64,000 nt of DNA from Brumicola pallidula DSM 14239 = ACAM 615. GTDB taxonomy: Bacteria; Pseudomonadota; Gammaproteobacteria; Enterobacterales; Alteromonadaceae. Of this stretch, positions 45,526 through 54,070 are shown in pieces. The position numbers and the translations under genes were made by a program. The stretch covers positions 1 to 64,000 of the forward strand of contig NZ_AUAV01000023.1 in assembly GCF_000428905.1 (NCBI RefSeq), read 5' to 3'. Under the pieces are notes generated by a model. It did no database searches and had not been told where the DNA came from. It was given only the letters and a program-made list of their open reading frames with translations. Position 1 is the stretch's first letter. Every line of letters begins with the position of its first letter.

Positions 45526-46974
45526 TTAAATGTCACCGCGACGTTCAATCAACTTCTCTTTGATTTGATGTGCTTTCTCTTCGGTAATGTCGTAATTCCA
45601 CATCATTAGAATAGCCAGTGCAGCGGTACTTGCAGGAATAATAATATCGGCAATCCGCAAATTAGTCATTGTTTCCACACTTTGAGTTGCGACACCAGCG
45701 TCAAACCCAACAAGCTTTAATACAACACCACTTAATATTAATGCCAATGCCTGACCGAGTTTGACCATCAGCCAGTAAATAGCCGCAAAAGTGCCTTCTT
45801 TGCGAGGCATGCCATTATTTAATTCGTCAAGATCACAAACATCAGCAGTCATGCTCAACATTAATGTGAATAAACCGCCTATGCCGAAGGACATCAAAGG
45901 TATAGGCATGAACATTAACCATGGGTTTTCAGGATTAAATCCATACCATTTTAATGCGTAACCAAAAATTGATAGCACGGTAGATATAATAAAAGCTTTA
46001 CGCTTACCCCATTTGTTTGCCATCCAACTGACGATAGGAATAACAAGAAAGGCGGTGACAAAAGCACTAACAGTAGAAAACCACGCAGGCCAAGAACCGG
46101 TGGCACCGTAGTCGCCATCGAACATATGAAATACAATAATAAAATAACTAAAGGAGGCAACTAACTGAAAACCATTGAATACAAAGAAGGTGGCACCGCA
46201 GAGTCTTACAAAAGCAGCATTTTTGAATGCTTGGCCAATACTTCTGAATATTCCCATAACATTACTTGAAAGCGTTCTGAATGAAATTTCCGCCCTATTG
46301 TCAATATGAGAGCTATCGATCCCCTTACAAAATAGTCCGGGTACAATCCCTAAGACGATACAAGCACCTGAAACATATATTGCAAGATGCCTAACTCCTT
46401 GTGCCTGACTATCAAATAAATCGGGGTCGGCAATCATCACCCAAAACCAGGGCACAATCATCCATGCAATTTGCCCCATAAACTGCGAGGTTGCCATTAG
46501 ACGAGTTCGCTCCTTATAGTCAGAGGTCATTTCATAGCCTAAACCAACAAAGGGGGTTGCAAACATGGTGTTACCGATGGTGAAAGCCATCGAAAATAAC
46601 AGAATATACCAAAATGTGTAGTTTTGAGAGTTAGCAGGATCAAGCTGCCACAACAAAGCAAAGCAAGTGCCACTTAAAATTGCACCCACGACTATGTAGG
46701 GCCGACGTCTACCCCATCTGGATTTTGTATTATCTGTAATGAAACCCATGATAGGGTCAGTTATAGCATCAAATAAACGGGGTAAACCGCCTAATAAACC
46801 TGCTAATATTGGGTCTACACCAAATGCTGTTATCAAAAAGAACGCAAATATTCCTAAGGCTGCAGGTAGCAAGTTAAGTACAAGTGTTCCCGTTCCATAA
46901 GCGGCTTTTTCGCCCAATGGGATTCGATCTTTAGCGGCAGTATCGTAATGCGACATATTTTTATTCAAATGCAT
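45526..46974 (-). CDS. GPH-family sugar transporter (second paralogue)
   Basis: 482 aa with about 12 transmembrane segments. Signature LPRLFDAITDPIMGFITDNTK followed by SRWGRRRPYI, then ATPFVGLGYEMTSDYKERTR. The C-terminal half has TADVCDLDELNNGMPRKEGTF. It is co-oriented with the GH16 remnant and phosphorylase, suggesting the operon transporter, GH16, phosphorylase. It thus probably brings in the phosphorylase substrate. It is divergent from an exported GH17 across a region with a palindrome. Confidence 0.9.
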   Translation of the reverse strand: MHLNKNMSHYDTAAKDRIPLGEKAAYGTGTLVLNLLPAALGIFAFFLITAFGVDPILAGLLGGLPRLFDAITDPIMGFITDNTKSRWGRRRPYIVVGAILSGTCFALLWQLDPANSQNYTFWYILLFSMAFTIGNTMFATPFVGLGYEMTSDYKERTRLMATSQFMGQIAWMIVPWFWVMIADPDLFDSQAQGVRHLAIYVSGACIVLGIVPGLFCKGIDSSHIDNRAEISFRTLSSNVMGIFRSIGQAFKNAAFVRLCGATFFVFNGFQLVASFSYFIIVFHMFDGDYGATGSWPAWFSTVSAFVTAFLVIPIVSWMANKWGKRKAFIISTVLSIFGYALKWYGFNPENPWLMFMPIPLMSFGIGGLFTLMLSMTADVCDLDELNNGMPRKEGTFAAIYWLMVKLGQALALILSGVVLKLVGFDAGVATQSVETMTNLRIADIIIPASTAALAILMMWNYDITEEKAHQIKEKLIERRGDI

Positions 46975-47000
46975 TTGTAAATAGTTTGTAAATATATGTT

Positions 47001-47022
47001 ATTTAGAAGGCATTTTCTAAAT
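47001..47022. promoter_or_regulatory. 22-bp inverted repeat between transporter and GH17
   Basis: ATTTAGAA and TTCTAAAT, perfect 8-bp arms with a 6-nt spacer, 27 bp upstream of the transporter start and about 215 bp from the GH17. It may be an operator or a hairpin in the transporter leader. Confidence 0.5.
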
Positions 47023-47236
47023 AAAATGACGATAATTCGGTAGCTTGAACTTTAAACGTGTTGGGTGGGATAAAATAATAAGAATTATCGGTATTTTGGA
47101 AAACATAAAAGTATAAATAACTGATAGAAGCACAAGAAAAAGACCCTCAACAACCCCAATAAAGTCCTTTTAAACTCAAATAACTTGCCAATAGTAAGCA
47201 ACAACTGCTGTACTGATCTATTGATTTTTACGTTTG

Positions 47237-48271
47237 ATGTCAATTTATATGAAATTATTATCTGCTATTACCTTCATCATAGTACTAGTTAGTTTTAACT
47301 TACAGGCGAACAACATGACAGAGCAACACAGCAAATCTTTATACACAAAACCAGTCTTTGAACCCATGCTAAATAAGCAGTGGATTGGATTAGGTATTGC
47401 TTACGGTTCTTATCGTGATAACGAAAGCCCGGATAAAAAAAGTGTATCGTCTGAACAAGATATTCTTGAAGACATGACTATTTTAACCACTAATCACGGC
47501 ATATCTTGGAACCTTATCCGCATGTATGCCGCAGACCCAGCTAGTGAGCAAGTGCTGAAGACCATAAAGAAACACAACTTGCCTGTACAGGTAATGCAAG
47601 GCGCTTGGTTGTCTTCAACCCAAAGCGATACTGAAAATGAACAGCAAATTTCTGAAGTTATTCGACTCGCAAATGAATACAAGGATATTGTTGTTAGCGT
47701 TAACTTAGGTAATGAAATTTTTGTTGACTGGTCTGCGCACAAACTGGAACTGAGCGATATTCCACAATATTTAAACTGGGTTAAAAAGGTGAAAGCGGCT
47801 GTAGATGTGCCGGTAACACTTGCAGATGACTATAACTTTTGGAATAAACCTTGGAGTCAAGAAATAGCACAAGCACTTGATTATATCGTTTTGCATGCTT
47901 ACGCGATGTGGAATTCACAAGCATTAGAAAATGCGGTGCCTTGGACCGAAAAAACATATCATGATATTGCTGCACTGCATCCAAATAAACAAATTGTTCT
48001 TGGCGAGTCCGGCTGGGCTACTAGTTCTGTCAGAAGTAATGGCGATGAGGGTCTCATCATTGGAGAGGCCAATGAAGAAGCACAGAAAACATTCTTCAAT
48101 GCTTATCGACAATGGCTAAAAGACAATCGTATTGTGTCTTTCTACTTTCAAGCGTTTGACGAAAAATGGAAAGGCGGTGAAGATAAACCAGACGCTATAG
48201 CGGAAAAAAACTGGGGGGTATTTAACTCAGACAGAACGCCTAAGTTAGTGGTTGAAACCGCATCTAAATAG
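47237..48271 (+). CDS. Exported GH17 beta-1,3-glucan hydrolase
   Basis: 344 aa from ATG 47237; ATG 47249 is an alternative because the signal peptide (KLLSAITFIIVLVSFNLQA) begins there, and neither has a clear ribosome binding site. The clan GH-A barrel has the acid/base Glu160 in VNLGNEIFVDW and the nucleophile Glu257 in VLGESGWAT. The core WNLIRMYAADPASEQVL and FYFQAFDEKWKG are typical of bacterial GH17. It probably cuts beta-1,3-glucan or oligosaccharides in the periplasm. It has two cytosolic relatives at 48325-50146. Confidence 0.88.
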   Translation: MSIYMKLLSAITFIIVLVSFNLQANNMTEQHSKSLYTKPVFEPMLNKQWIGLGIAYGSYRDNESPDKKSVSSEQDILEDMTILTTNHGISWNLIRMYAADPASEQVLKTIKKHNLPVQVMQGAWLSSTQSDTENEQQISEVIRLANEYKDIVVSVNLGNEIFVDWSAHKLELSDIPQYLNWVKKVKAAVDVPVTLADDYNFWNKPWSQEIAQALDYIVLHAYAMWNSQALENAVPWTEKTYHDIAALHPNKQIVLGESGWATSSVRSNGDEGLIIGEANEEAQKTFFNAYRQWLKDNRIVSFYFQAFDEKWKGGEDKPDAIAEKNWGVFNSDRTPKLVVETASK

Positions 48272-48282
48272 GAACTCGTTGA

Positions 48283-48319
48283 CGGTGATGGGCAGCGTTT
48301 GATACTGCGTTCATCACCG
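48283..48319. terminator. Hairpin between convergent GH17 genes
   Basis: Outer stem CGGTGATG / CATCACCG and inner stem GCAG / CTGC around a 9-nt loop. It lies between two converging genes and could end both transcripts, but T-runs are weak. Confidence 0.6.
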
Positions 48320-48324
48320 CTTAA

Positions 48325-49269
48325 TTAAGCGTCTTGCATCACCAATTTAGGGCTTCGGTCAACGTAAAACAGGCCCCAGTGTTTTTCTGGCTCTTGTGGG
48401 TCATCTGAGCCCTTCCAAGGTTCATCAAAAGCCTCAAATACAAACGTTAATATCTTTTCGCTATTAGTCCACCTCAACAGTTGTTGGTAGTACTCAGCTT
48501 GTAAGGTATCAGATGCATTCCAGGTTTCTATGCCGCAACCATTAGATTGTGTGGTCCAGCCAGCCTCTGTGATCACAATAGGAACACCCGGGTTACATTG
48601 CTGCACAGAATAGTAATTCTGTTTGGTATACTCTAGTGCATTGTCGATACTTTGGAACTCCCATACTGGGTAGGTATGAATAGATATAAAATCAAGCTCA
48701 GCGACCAATGGGGCGAGTTTGTTAGTCCACGGTACGTAGTTTTCGCAAAAAGTAATAGGTACGTCGATTTTACTTTTAATACGTTGTGCAAATTCTACTA
48801 GGCGCTCAACTGGCACCATATGATCAGTCCAATCAACGCTTGCTTCATTACCTATTGATACTGAGAATACGTGCTGAGGATAGCGGCTAGTTAAATCGAT
48901 TAGCCGCTCAATATCATCACTATTTGCTTGACGATTCAAGGCTAACTGCTGTTCGCTAAAATGTGCACCCCAAGGACAATTTGGATTACTAACTTCGGCA
49001 GCAATGTCGACTCCCAACATCAATGCAAAGTTCAGGTTTTCGTTGGTAATTACCGACAGAACCGTTTCTGCATGTTGACTACAATCATAAAGTCGTAGGT
49101 AAGACCAATCTTTCAACAGTAATAAGTCTTGTTTAATTTGCTCATAACTAGGGTAAATGCCTAATCTTGGGTTTTGCCCTTCTCTATAACCTGAATAACA
49201 GATGGCTTGTCCATGTTTGCGGCCACTAAGTTGTTCAAGAGAAGTTAATTGCCCCGATTTATTTAGCAT
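48325..49269 (-). CDS. Cytosolic GH17-family enzyme (second of a tandem pair)
   Basis: 314 aa with no signal peptide. Catalytic Glu142 (VSIGNEASVDW) and Glu235 (IVITEAGWTT) are in place; FVFEAFDEPWKG matches the exported paralogue. The N-terminus contains SGRKHGQAICYSGYREGQ. Its start overlaps the end of the upstream GH17 gene by 11 bp, so the two are translated together. Possible jobs are trimming of imported beta-1,3-oligosaccharides or transglycosylation. Confidence 0.87.
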   Translation of the reverse strand: MLNKSGQLTSLEQLSGRKHGQAICYSGYREGQNPRLGIYPSYEQIKQDLLLLKDWSYLRLYDCSQHAETVLSVITNENLNFALMLGVDIAAEVSNPNCPWGAHFSEQQLALNRQANSDDIERLIDLTSRYPQHVFSVSIGNEASVDWTDHMVPVERLVEFAQRIKSKIDVPITFCENYVPWTNKLAPLVAELDFISIHTYPVWEFQSIDNALEYTKQNYYSVQQCNPGVPIVITEAGWTTQSNGCGIETWNASDTLQAEYYQQLLRWTNSEKILTFVFEAFDEPWKGSDDPQEPEKHWGLFYVDRSPKLVMQDA

Positions 49270-50146
49270 ATTTATGCCTTCCGTCCTTGTCTAATATGCC
49301 CCAATAAGCGCCAACATCGCCCTCATCTGCTACCTTCCAGTCTTCATCGAAAGAAGAGAAATAGAACATATCAATCCCTTCTTCTTGCGCCCAATGATAA
49401 GCATCTACAAAATAGCGAATTGCGTTTTCATAAGAAGGAACAGCCGCTCTGTCAGGTGTACCTAGATCCGGCCAACCAGTTTCACTCACAATAACAGGTT
49501 TGCCGTTGGCTACTTTTACAGCGCGGGTATACATATTTTTCATGTATGACAAGGCATGTTCAGCAGGGTAACCTTCCCAAAAAGGATAGCAGTTGGCAAA
49601 TATTACATCACATGCATCGGCAACTGAGGGATGATTTTCAAATAGAAAATAGGCGTCAACATATCCAACTGGAATATCTGGTGCACCTTGTTTTGCTCGA
49701 TTAATATAGGCGACTAATTGTTGTTCGGTCATTTCTTCTCGCAGCATGACTTCATTGCCGACTGCCAGCATATCTGCATGACCGGCTTGAGCAATATCGA
49801 TTGCATTTTGAAGTTCTTTTTCATTGTTCTCAACATCATCATCTAACCAAACGCCGACCATGGTTTTTAGTCCATATTCAGCCGCAATTTTGGGGATTAA
49901 TTCATTACCTTGAGTACATGAAAATGTGCGTATCCATTTTACGTAGGGCGAAATTAACTGCAAACGCTCATGTATTTGTTGTTCTGTAATTTGAATGCCA
50001 GGCGCTTGACCTGAAACATATGGACTAAATGATAATCCATGGATCTTGTTGTCCAATAGTCTTTTAGCTTCTGTTTGCAATTCAGAAACAGATAATTGGA
50101 CTGCAGTTAGACGCAGATTACGATAATATTTTCCAGACATAGTCAT
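49259..50146 (-). CDS. Cytosolic GH17-family enzyme (first of a tandem pair)
   Basis: 295 aa with no signal peptide; a second ATG two codons in (50140) has GAG at better spacing and may be the true start. Acid/base Glu132 (AVGNEVMLREE) and nucleophile Glu222 (VIVSETGWPD) are both present, with HGLSFSPYVSGQAPG and FYFSSFDEDWKVADEG as further GH17 blocks. It is more like plant/fungal-type glucan 1,3-beta-glucosidases than its neighbour. It is probably followed on the same mRNA by the 48325 gene. Confidence 0.87.
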   Translation of the reverse strand: MTMSGKYYRNLRLTAVQLSVSELQTEAKRLLDNKIHGLSFSPYVSGQAPGIQITEQQIHERLQLISPYVKWIRTFSCTQGNELIPKIAAEYGLKTMVGVWLDDDVENNEKELQNAIDIAQAGHADMLAVGNEVMLREEMTEQQLVAYINRAKQGAPDIPVGYVDAYFLFENHPSVADACDVIFANCYPFWEGYPAEHALSYMKNMYTRAVKVANGKPVIVSETGWPDLGTPDRAAVPSYENAIRYFVDAYHWAQEEGIDMFYFSSFDEDWKVADEGDVGAYWGILDKDGRHKYAK

Positions 50147-50233
50147 CTCTATTTAAAAGTTTAAAAACTAAAGCGCTTCTAGTGCCTTAATTGTGTTTAA
50201 TTTTGATACCAACTCATGTTCAAATTTAAAGAA

Positions 50234-50270
50234 TAAAAAATCGCCCACTGTTAATACTTAGCGGGCGATT
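50234..50270 (-). terminator. Terminator of the exported clan GH-A gene
   Basis: AATCGCCC / GGGCGATT stem with a loop of about 16 nt; on the minus strand it is followed by TTTTTATTC. It lies 137 bp past the stop codon and separates this gene from the tandem GH17 operon. Confidence 0.8.
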
Positions 50271-50406
50271 GCTCGAGACTCGTTTAATCAATTCATTACA
50301 ACAAAACACTGCTAAGAAACCTTCGTTTGTTAACAACCCTATTTTGCGACTTCAATGAATGAAAAACAAAACGGCCTCGCTGGGAGCTATTTAAGCGCAT
50401 ATTGAA

Positions 50407-51780
50407 CTACTTCACGTAAAACGGAATGTTCGCATGAGCTGCATTATTATTACCATCAAACGCATACACAAATAAACGATAAGCACCTGACTTTTCAGGG
50501 GCAATTAGTTGAATAACTGCATCTTGATTTTTAATCACACCATCTACTACTGTCGGCAAATACTCAGGGTCTCCACCGACGTTGTCAGAGCTTGATTCCG
50601 CGCGGACTTTCCAAACATAACGTATATCATCACCTTCTGAATCAACCACCTCAACTGCAGCTTGATATTCTTGACCTGAATATAAAAAAACGTCATCAAA
50701 CGCACCTTTTTCATCCAAGATGATTGGACTAATGCTAGGGGCTCGATTTTCAGGCCAAGTTCCACGCCATATGTGATGCATAACATCTACCGCTTCTGTT
50801 TTTTCGCCACTGTCTAAAAACATACCGTACCAAGTAGACGTTTTTTCCTGTTTTTGGCCCCATAAAAATACATAGTTGCCTATCGCCTGGTCGCCATATG
50901 GTTCGAGCACTTGCGAATAGCTTTTTGAATAATTACTGGCTTTTTCCGTACTGGTATTCTCCACTGGCGCGCCCCACTCAGTGGTGTGCACTTCCCAATG
51001 TCCAACCGATCCCCATTCCGTTACGAAATAGGGCTTATCAAAACCAAATTCTTTTATATATTGGGGTAGATTGAGAAGATCAGCGTACATCTGAAAGCTT
51101 ATAAAATCTAAATCCGGCGCTCGCTCGGCTATCGCCACTAGTGCTTTTTTATCAAAGCCTGCCAATGCTGTTGTAGTTGGATGGTTAGGATCGAGTTCTT
51201 TGATCATTTTTGCGGTGTCATTCACGGCATCAAATACTTTTGGATTAGTGAAATTAAAGTTCACTTCATTGCCAATAATCCAGGTTAATAACGCGGGGTG
51301 GTTTTTATACTTTTTAACTCTTACTCTGTTTTCAGCAAGTTGTTTGGCTACTGCCTCTTCATCATTGTAGTCAAAGCCATGGCGCTCTCTCGCGAACTCT
51401 AGGCACAATGAAACGGTAATTCCCATTGCGTAAGCACGATCTAATAATTGCTGTGCAGGTTCAGCATGGTTATCAACGGCCCAATTGCGCATTGAATTAC
51501 CACCGAATTTCACGAGACTATCTAGATCAGTTGACGAAATACCGGCTCCTCGAACTTGATACGGTTTCCCCCCTCTTAATAACTTATATTTTCCATTTTC
51601 TTCAATAATCTCGACTTTAATAGGCGTTTGCTTCTGAATTGCCGTTTTAGTACTTGTTGTCTTAATAACTGACGAAAAGCCGGAGTTTAGTGTGTCTGTA
51701 GCATAGGCTACGCCATAAATATTTACAGCACTCAGTATACTGGTCACAAATGCGCAAGATAGAATCTTACTAGGCTTCAT
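50407..51780 (-). CDS. Exported clan GH-A glycoside hydrolase (GH2-like TIM barrel) with Ig-like tail
   Basis: 457 aa with signal peptide (hydrophobic ILSCAFVTSILSAVNIYGVA). The barrel (about 60-340) starts LRGGKPYQVRGAGISST and carries a probable acid/base Glu172 in WIIGNEVNFNF and nucleophile Glu255 in FVTEWGSVGHW. The C-terminal about 90 residues form a Pkd/Ig-like domain (EYQAAVEVVDSEGDDIRYVW). The family number cannot be fixed by eye; GH2-like and GH5-like are both possible. Position supports action on beta-glucan outside the inner membrane. Confidence 0.75.
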   Translation of the reverse strand: MKPSKILSCAFVTSILSAVNIYGVAYATDTLNSGFSSVIKTTSTKTAIQKQTPIKVEIIEENGKYKLLRGGKPYQVRGAGISSTDLDSLVKFGGNSMRNWAVDNHAEPAQQLLDRAYAMGITVSLCLEFARERHGFDYNDEEAVAKQLAENRVRVKKYKNHPALLTWIIGNEVNFNFTNPKVFDAVNDTAKMIKELDPNHPTTTALAGFDKKALVAIAERAPDLDFISFQMYADLLNLPQYIKEFGFDKPYFVTEWGSVGHWEVHTTEWGAPVENTSTEKASNYSKSYSQVLEPYGDQAIGNYVFLWGQKQEKTSTWYGMFLDSGEKTEAVDVMHHIWRGTWPENRAPSISPIILDEKGAFDDVFLYSGQEYQAAVEVVDSEGDDIRYVWKVRAESSSDNVGGDPEYLPTVVDGVIKNQDAVIQLIAPEKSGAYRLFVYAFDGNNNAAHANIPFYVK

Positions 51781-52009
51781 GTTTACTCACCAAATTATGT
51801 TGTTACTTGAAATAGTAGTTTTGCTATTCACTTACAAATACAAGTGTTATTATTTTGTTAATACTAGTTTGCGTTGTTATACCCATCAGTCTCAAACAAA
51901 ATGCGGCAAACTGGACCTTTTGACAGGTAGAATGGATGAACGCCATAGATATGAGCAACAGGGATGTGTAAACTCAACTGATGTTAATATTAGGTAAACA
52001 AACTGTTCG

Positions 52010-53146
52010 ATGATCAATGCAATTAATCAATCTGTAAAATTGGCAATAAAACAAGACGCTACTCACCGCTTTTGGTTTTGGCAAGCCAGCTTTTGGCTGT
52101 TTCTCAGCACGGTAAGTTTTCTGACCCTAACGTTGTGGTACAGCCAAGTTACATTAGCAAATGTTGTGCACACCATCTTGCAAGCGATTCTGGGTTTATT
52201 CTTCTCCGTAATACTCTACAGAATTTTCGATCGAATATGGGACAAGTCCGTCATATACAGGCTGAGTGTTGTCATGTTTATGGTATTTATCTTCGCGTTT
52301 ATTTGGACTATTTTTAGAATGCAAGCCCTCGCTTGGTTGACCCCTGCCGATCAAGTATGGGGAGAGTTTGGGGGGTGGTTTTTTGCTAGTATATTTATTT
52401 TCTTATGTTGGACCGGATTATTTCATGGTATTCGCTATTATGAGTTGTTGCAGTCAGAACATGAAATTATGCTCGGTGCTGAAGCCGCTACTCGAAAAGA
52501 ACATATTAAACGCATTGAAGCGCAGAGCGTTGCGCGTGATGCAAAGCTAAAAATGTTACGCTATCAGCTTAATCCCCATTTTCTGTGTAACACCTTAAAC
52601 GCCATTAATTCGCTGATTGAAATTGAAGAATCTGAAAAAGCGCAGGCAATGACAGTTCAGCTGAGTCAATTTTTACGTCATTCCTTAGATAATGACCCCG
52701 ACACTAAAATCACCTTAAAAGATGAAATAGCGGCGCTCAATCTTTATTTAGAAATTGAAAAAACCCGCTTTGCAGACCGCTTACAACTTAATTTTCATGT
52801 CGATGAGCATGCTCAAAAAGCACTGGTTCCAAGTTTGCTATTGCAACCCATTATTGAGAACTCGATGAAGCACGCAATCTCAAAAAATGAAAAAGGTGGA
52901 ATAATTGAACTGCGAGCGGGCATTAATCAAGGTAGACTTATCATCGAAATTAGCGACACCGGTGCGGGTAATGTGCAACGTAAACCGCTAGACTTAAAAA
53001 ATGAGACCGGGGTCGGTTTAGCAAATACCGATCAACGTTTATCGGTACTCTACGATAACGACTATCAAATAAATACCATGCGCCGTGCAGAGGGTGGACG
53101 CTCTACTTGCATTAATATGCCTTTCGAATTATCGGATGAAAAATGA
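52010..53146 (+). CDS. LytS-type sensor histidine kinase
   Basis: 378 aa. Four transmembrane segments occupy about residues 22-140, with no periplasmic sensor domain of size, so the membrane part itself probably senses. The His_kinase domain (PF06580) has the phospho-acceptor His190 in QLNPHFLCNTLNAIN and the ATP-binding blocks LLLQPIIENSMKHA, ISDTGAG and GVGLANTDQRL. The stop overlaps the ATG of the LytTR regulator gene (ATGA). It may respond to a signal relevant to the sugar islands or to the cell envelope; there is no direct evidence. Confidence 0.92.
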   Translation: MINAINQSVKLAIKQDATHRFWFWQASFWLFLSTVSFLTLTLWYSQVTLANVVHTILQAILGLFFSVILYRIFDRIWDKSVIYRLSVVMFMVFIFAFIWTIFRMQALAWLTPADQVWGEFGGWFFASIFIFLCWTGLFHGIRYYELLQSEHEIMLGAEAATRKEHIKRIEAQSVARDAKLKMLRYQLNPHFLCNTLNAINSLIEIEESEKAQAMTVQLSQFLRHSLDNDPDTKITLKDEIAALNLYLEIEKTRFADRLQLNFHVDEHAQKALVPSLLLQPIIENSMKHAISKNEKGGIIELRAGINQGRLIIEISDTGAGNVQRKPLDLKNETGVGLANTDQRLSVLYDNDYQINTMRRAEGGRSTCINMPFELSDEK

Positions 53147-53973
53147 CGATATTAAAAACAATTATTGTTGACGACGAACCGCTCGCGTTAAAACTATTGG
53201 CTGCAAAATTGAATAAGTTGCCGAATATCGAGATAGTTGCGCAATGCTCTAACGGCAGAGAAGCTATCGCTGCTGTTATAGAACTTACACCCGACTTATT
53301 ATTCTTGGATATTCAAATGCCTGGCTTATCTGGCTTAGACGTCGTTAAGCAACTGCAAAACGATACGATGCCACTGGTTGTTTTTGCAACCGCCTACGAA
53401 CAATATGCATTGGAAGCATTTGACGCTTATGCCGTTGATTATGTGCTTAAACCGATTGACGATGAGCGTATTCAGCGAGCCGTCGCTAGAGCACAAGAAC
53501 GCCTTTCAATAAGACCAGGCGATAGAATTGAAAATAAAACTGAAGTTATTGGTGCCATTGCTCAAATAGAACAAAAACAAGAAAAAACCATTACTTGGAT
53601 GGCAAATGATTCAAGTCATCAAGATACACAACATACCGACATTAAAAATCGTAAGATTGTGATTAAAGACCGCGACGAAATACATTTGTTAAAACAAAAA
53701 GATATTCAATGGATTGATGCTGCAGGTGACTATGTGTGTGTGCATGCGCTGGGCGAAACTCATGTCAAACGTTGTACCTTGAAAGAAATGTTAATAGAAC
53801 TAGATGAGACCCTATTTAAAAGAGTTCACCGTTCAACTATCGTTAATTTAGATTTCATAGACAAAGTCATTCCGCATACAAAAGGAGAGTTTTTCTTAAT
53901 GATAGGCGAACATGACAAGATAAAGGTCAGCAGAAACTACAAAGAGGTAGTGAAAACTTTTCTTGCAAACTAG
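53143..53973 (+). CDS. LytTR-family response regulator
   Basis: 276 aa. The receiver domain (1-120) has phospho-acceptor Asp56 (LLFLDIQMPG) and LKPID. A linker rich in Gln/Lys follows (about 135-165). The C-terminal LytTR DNA-binding domain (about 170-275) contains IQWIDAAGDYVCVH, FKRVHRSTIVNLDFI and KVSRNYKEVV. Such regulators bind direct repeats spaced about 10-12 bp. The gene overlaps the kinase gene by 4 bp and forms a two-component pair with it. Confidence 0.93.
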   Translation: MTILKTIIVDDEPLALKLLAAKLNKLPNIEIVAQCSNGREAIAAVIELTPDLLFLDIQMPGLSGLDVVKQLQNDTMPLVVFATAYEQYALEAFDAYAVDYVLKPIDDERIQRAVARAQERLSIRPGDRIENKTEVIGAIAQIEQKQEKTITWMANDSSHQDTQHTDIKNRKIVIKDRDEIHLLKQKDIQWIDAAGDYVCVHALGETHVKRCTLKEMLIELDETLFKRVHRSTIVNLDFIDKVIPHTKGEFFLMIGEHDKIKVSRNYKEVVKTFLAN

Positions 53974-54070
53974 ATTTTATCGATAACCAGTTGTCACACA
54001 CAGCAATTAATTTGGTGATAGCAAAAGCGGTAAAGTTTAAATCTAGTAAAAAATACAAAAAGGACCCGTT

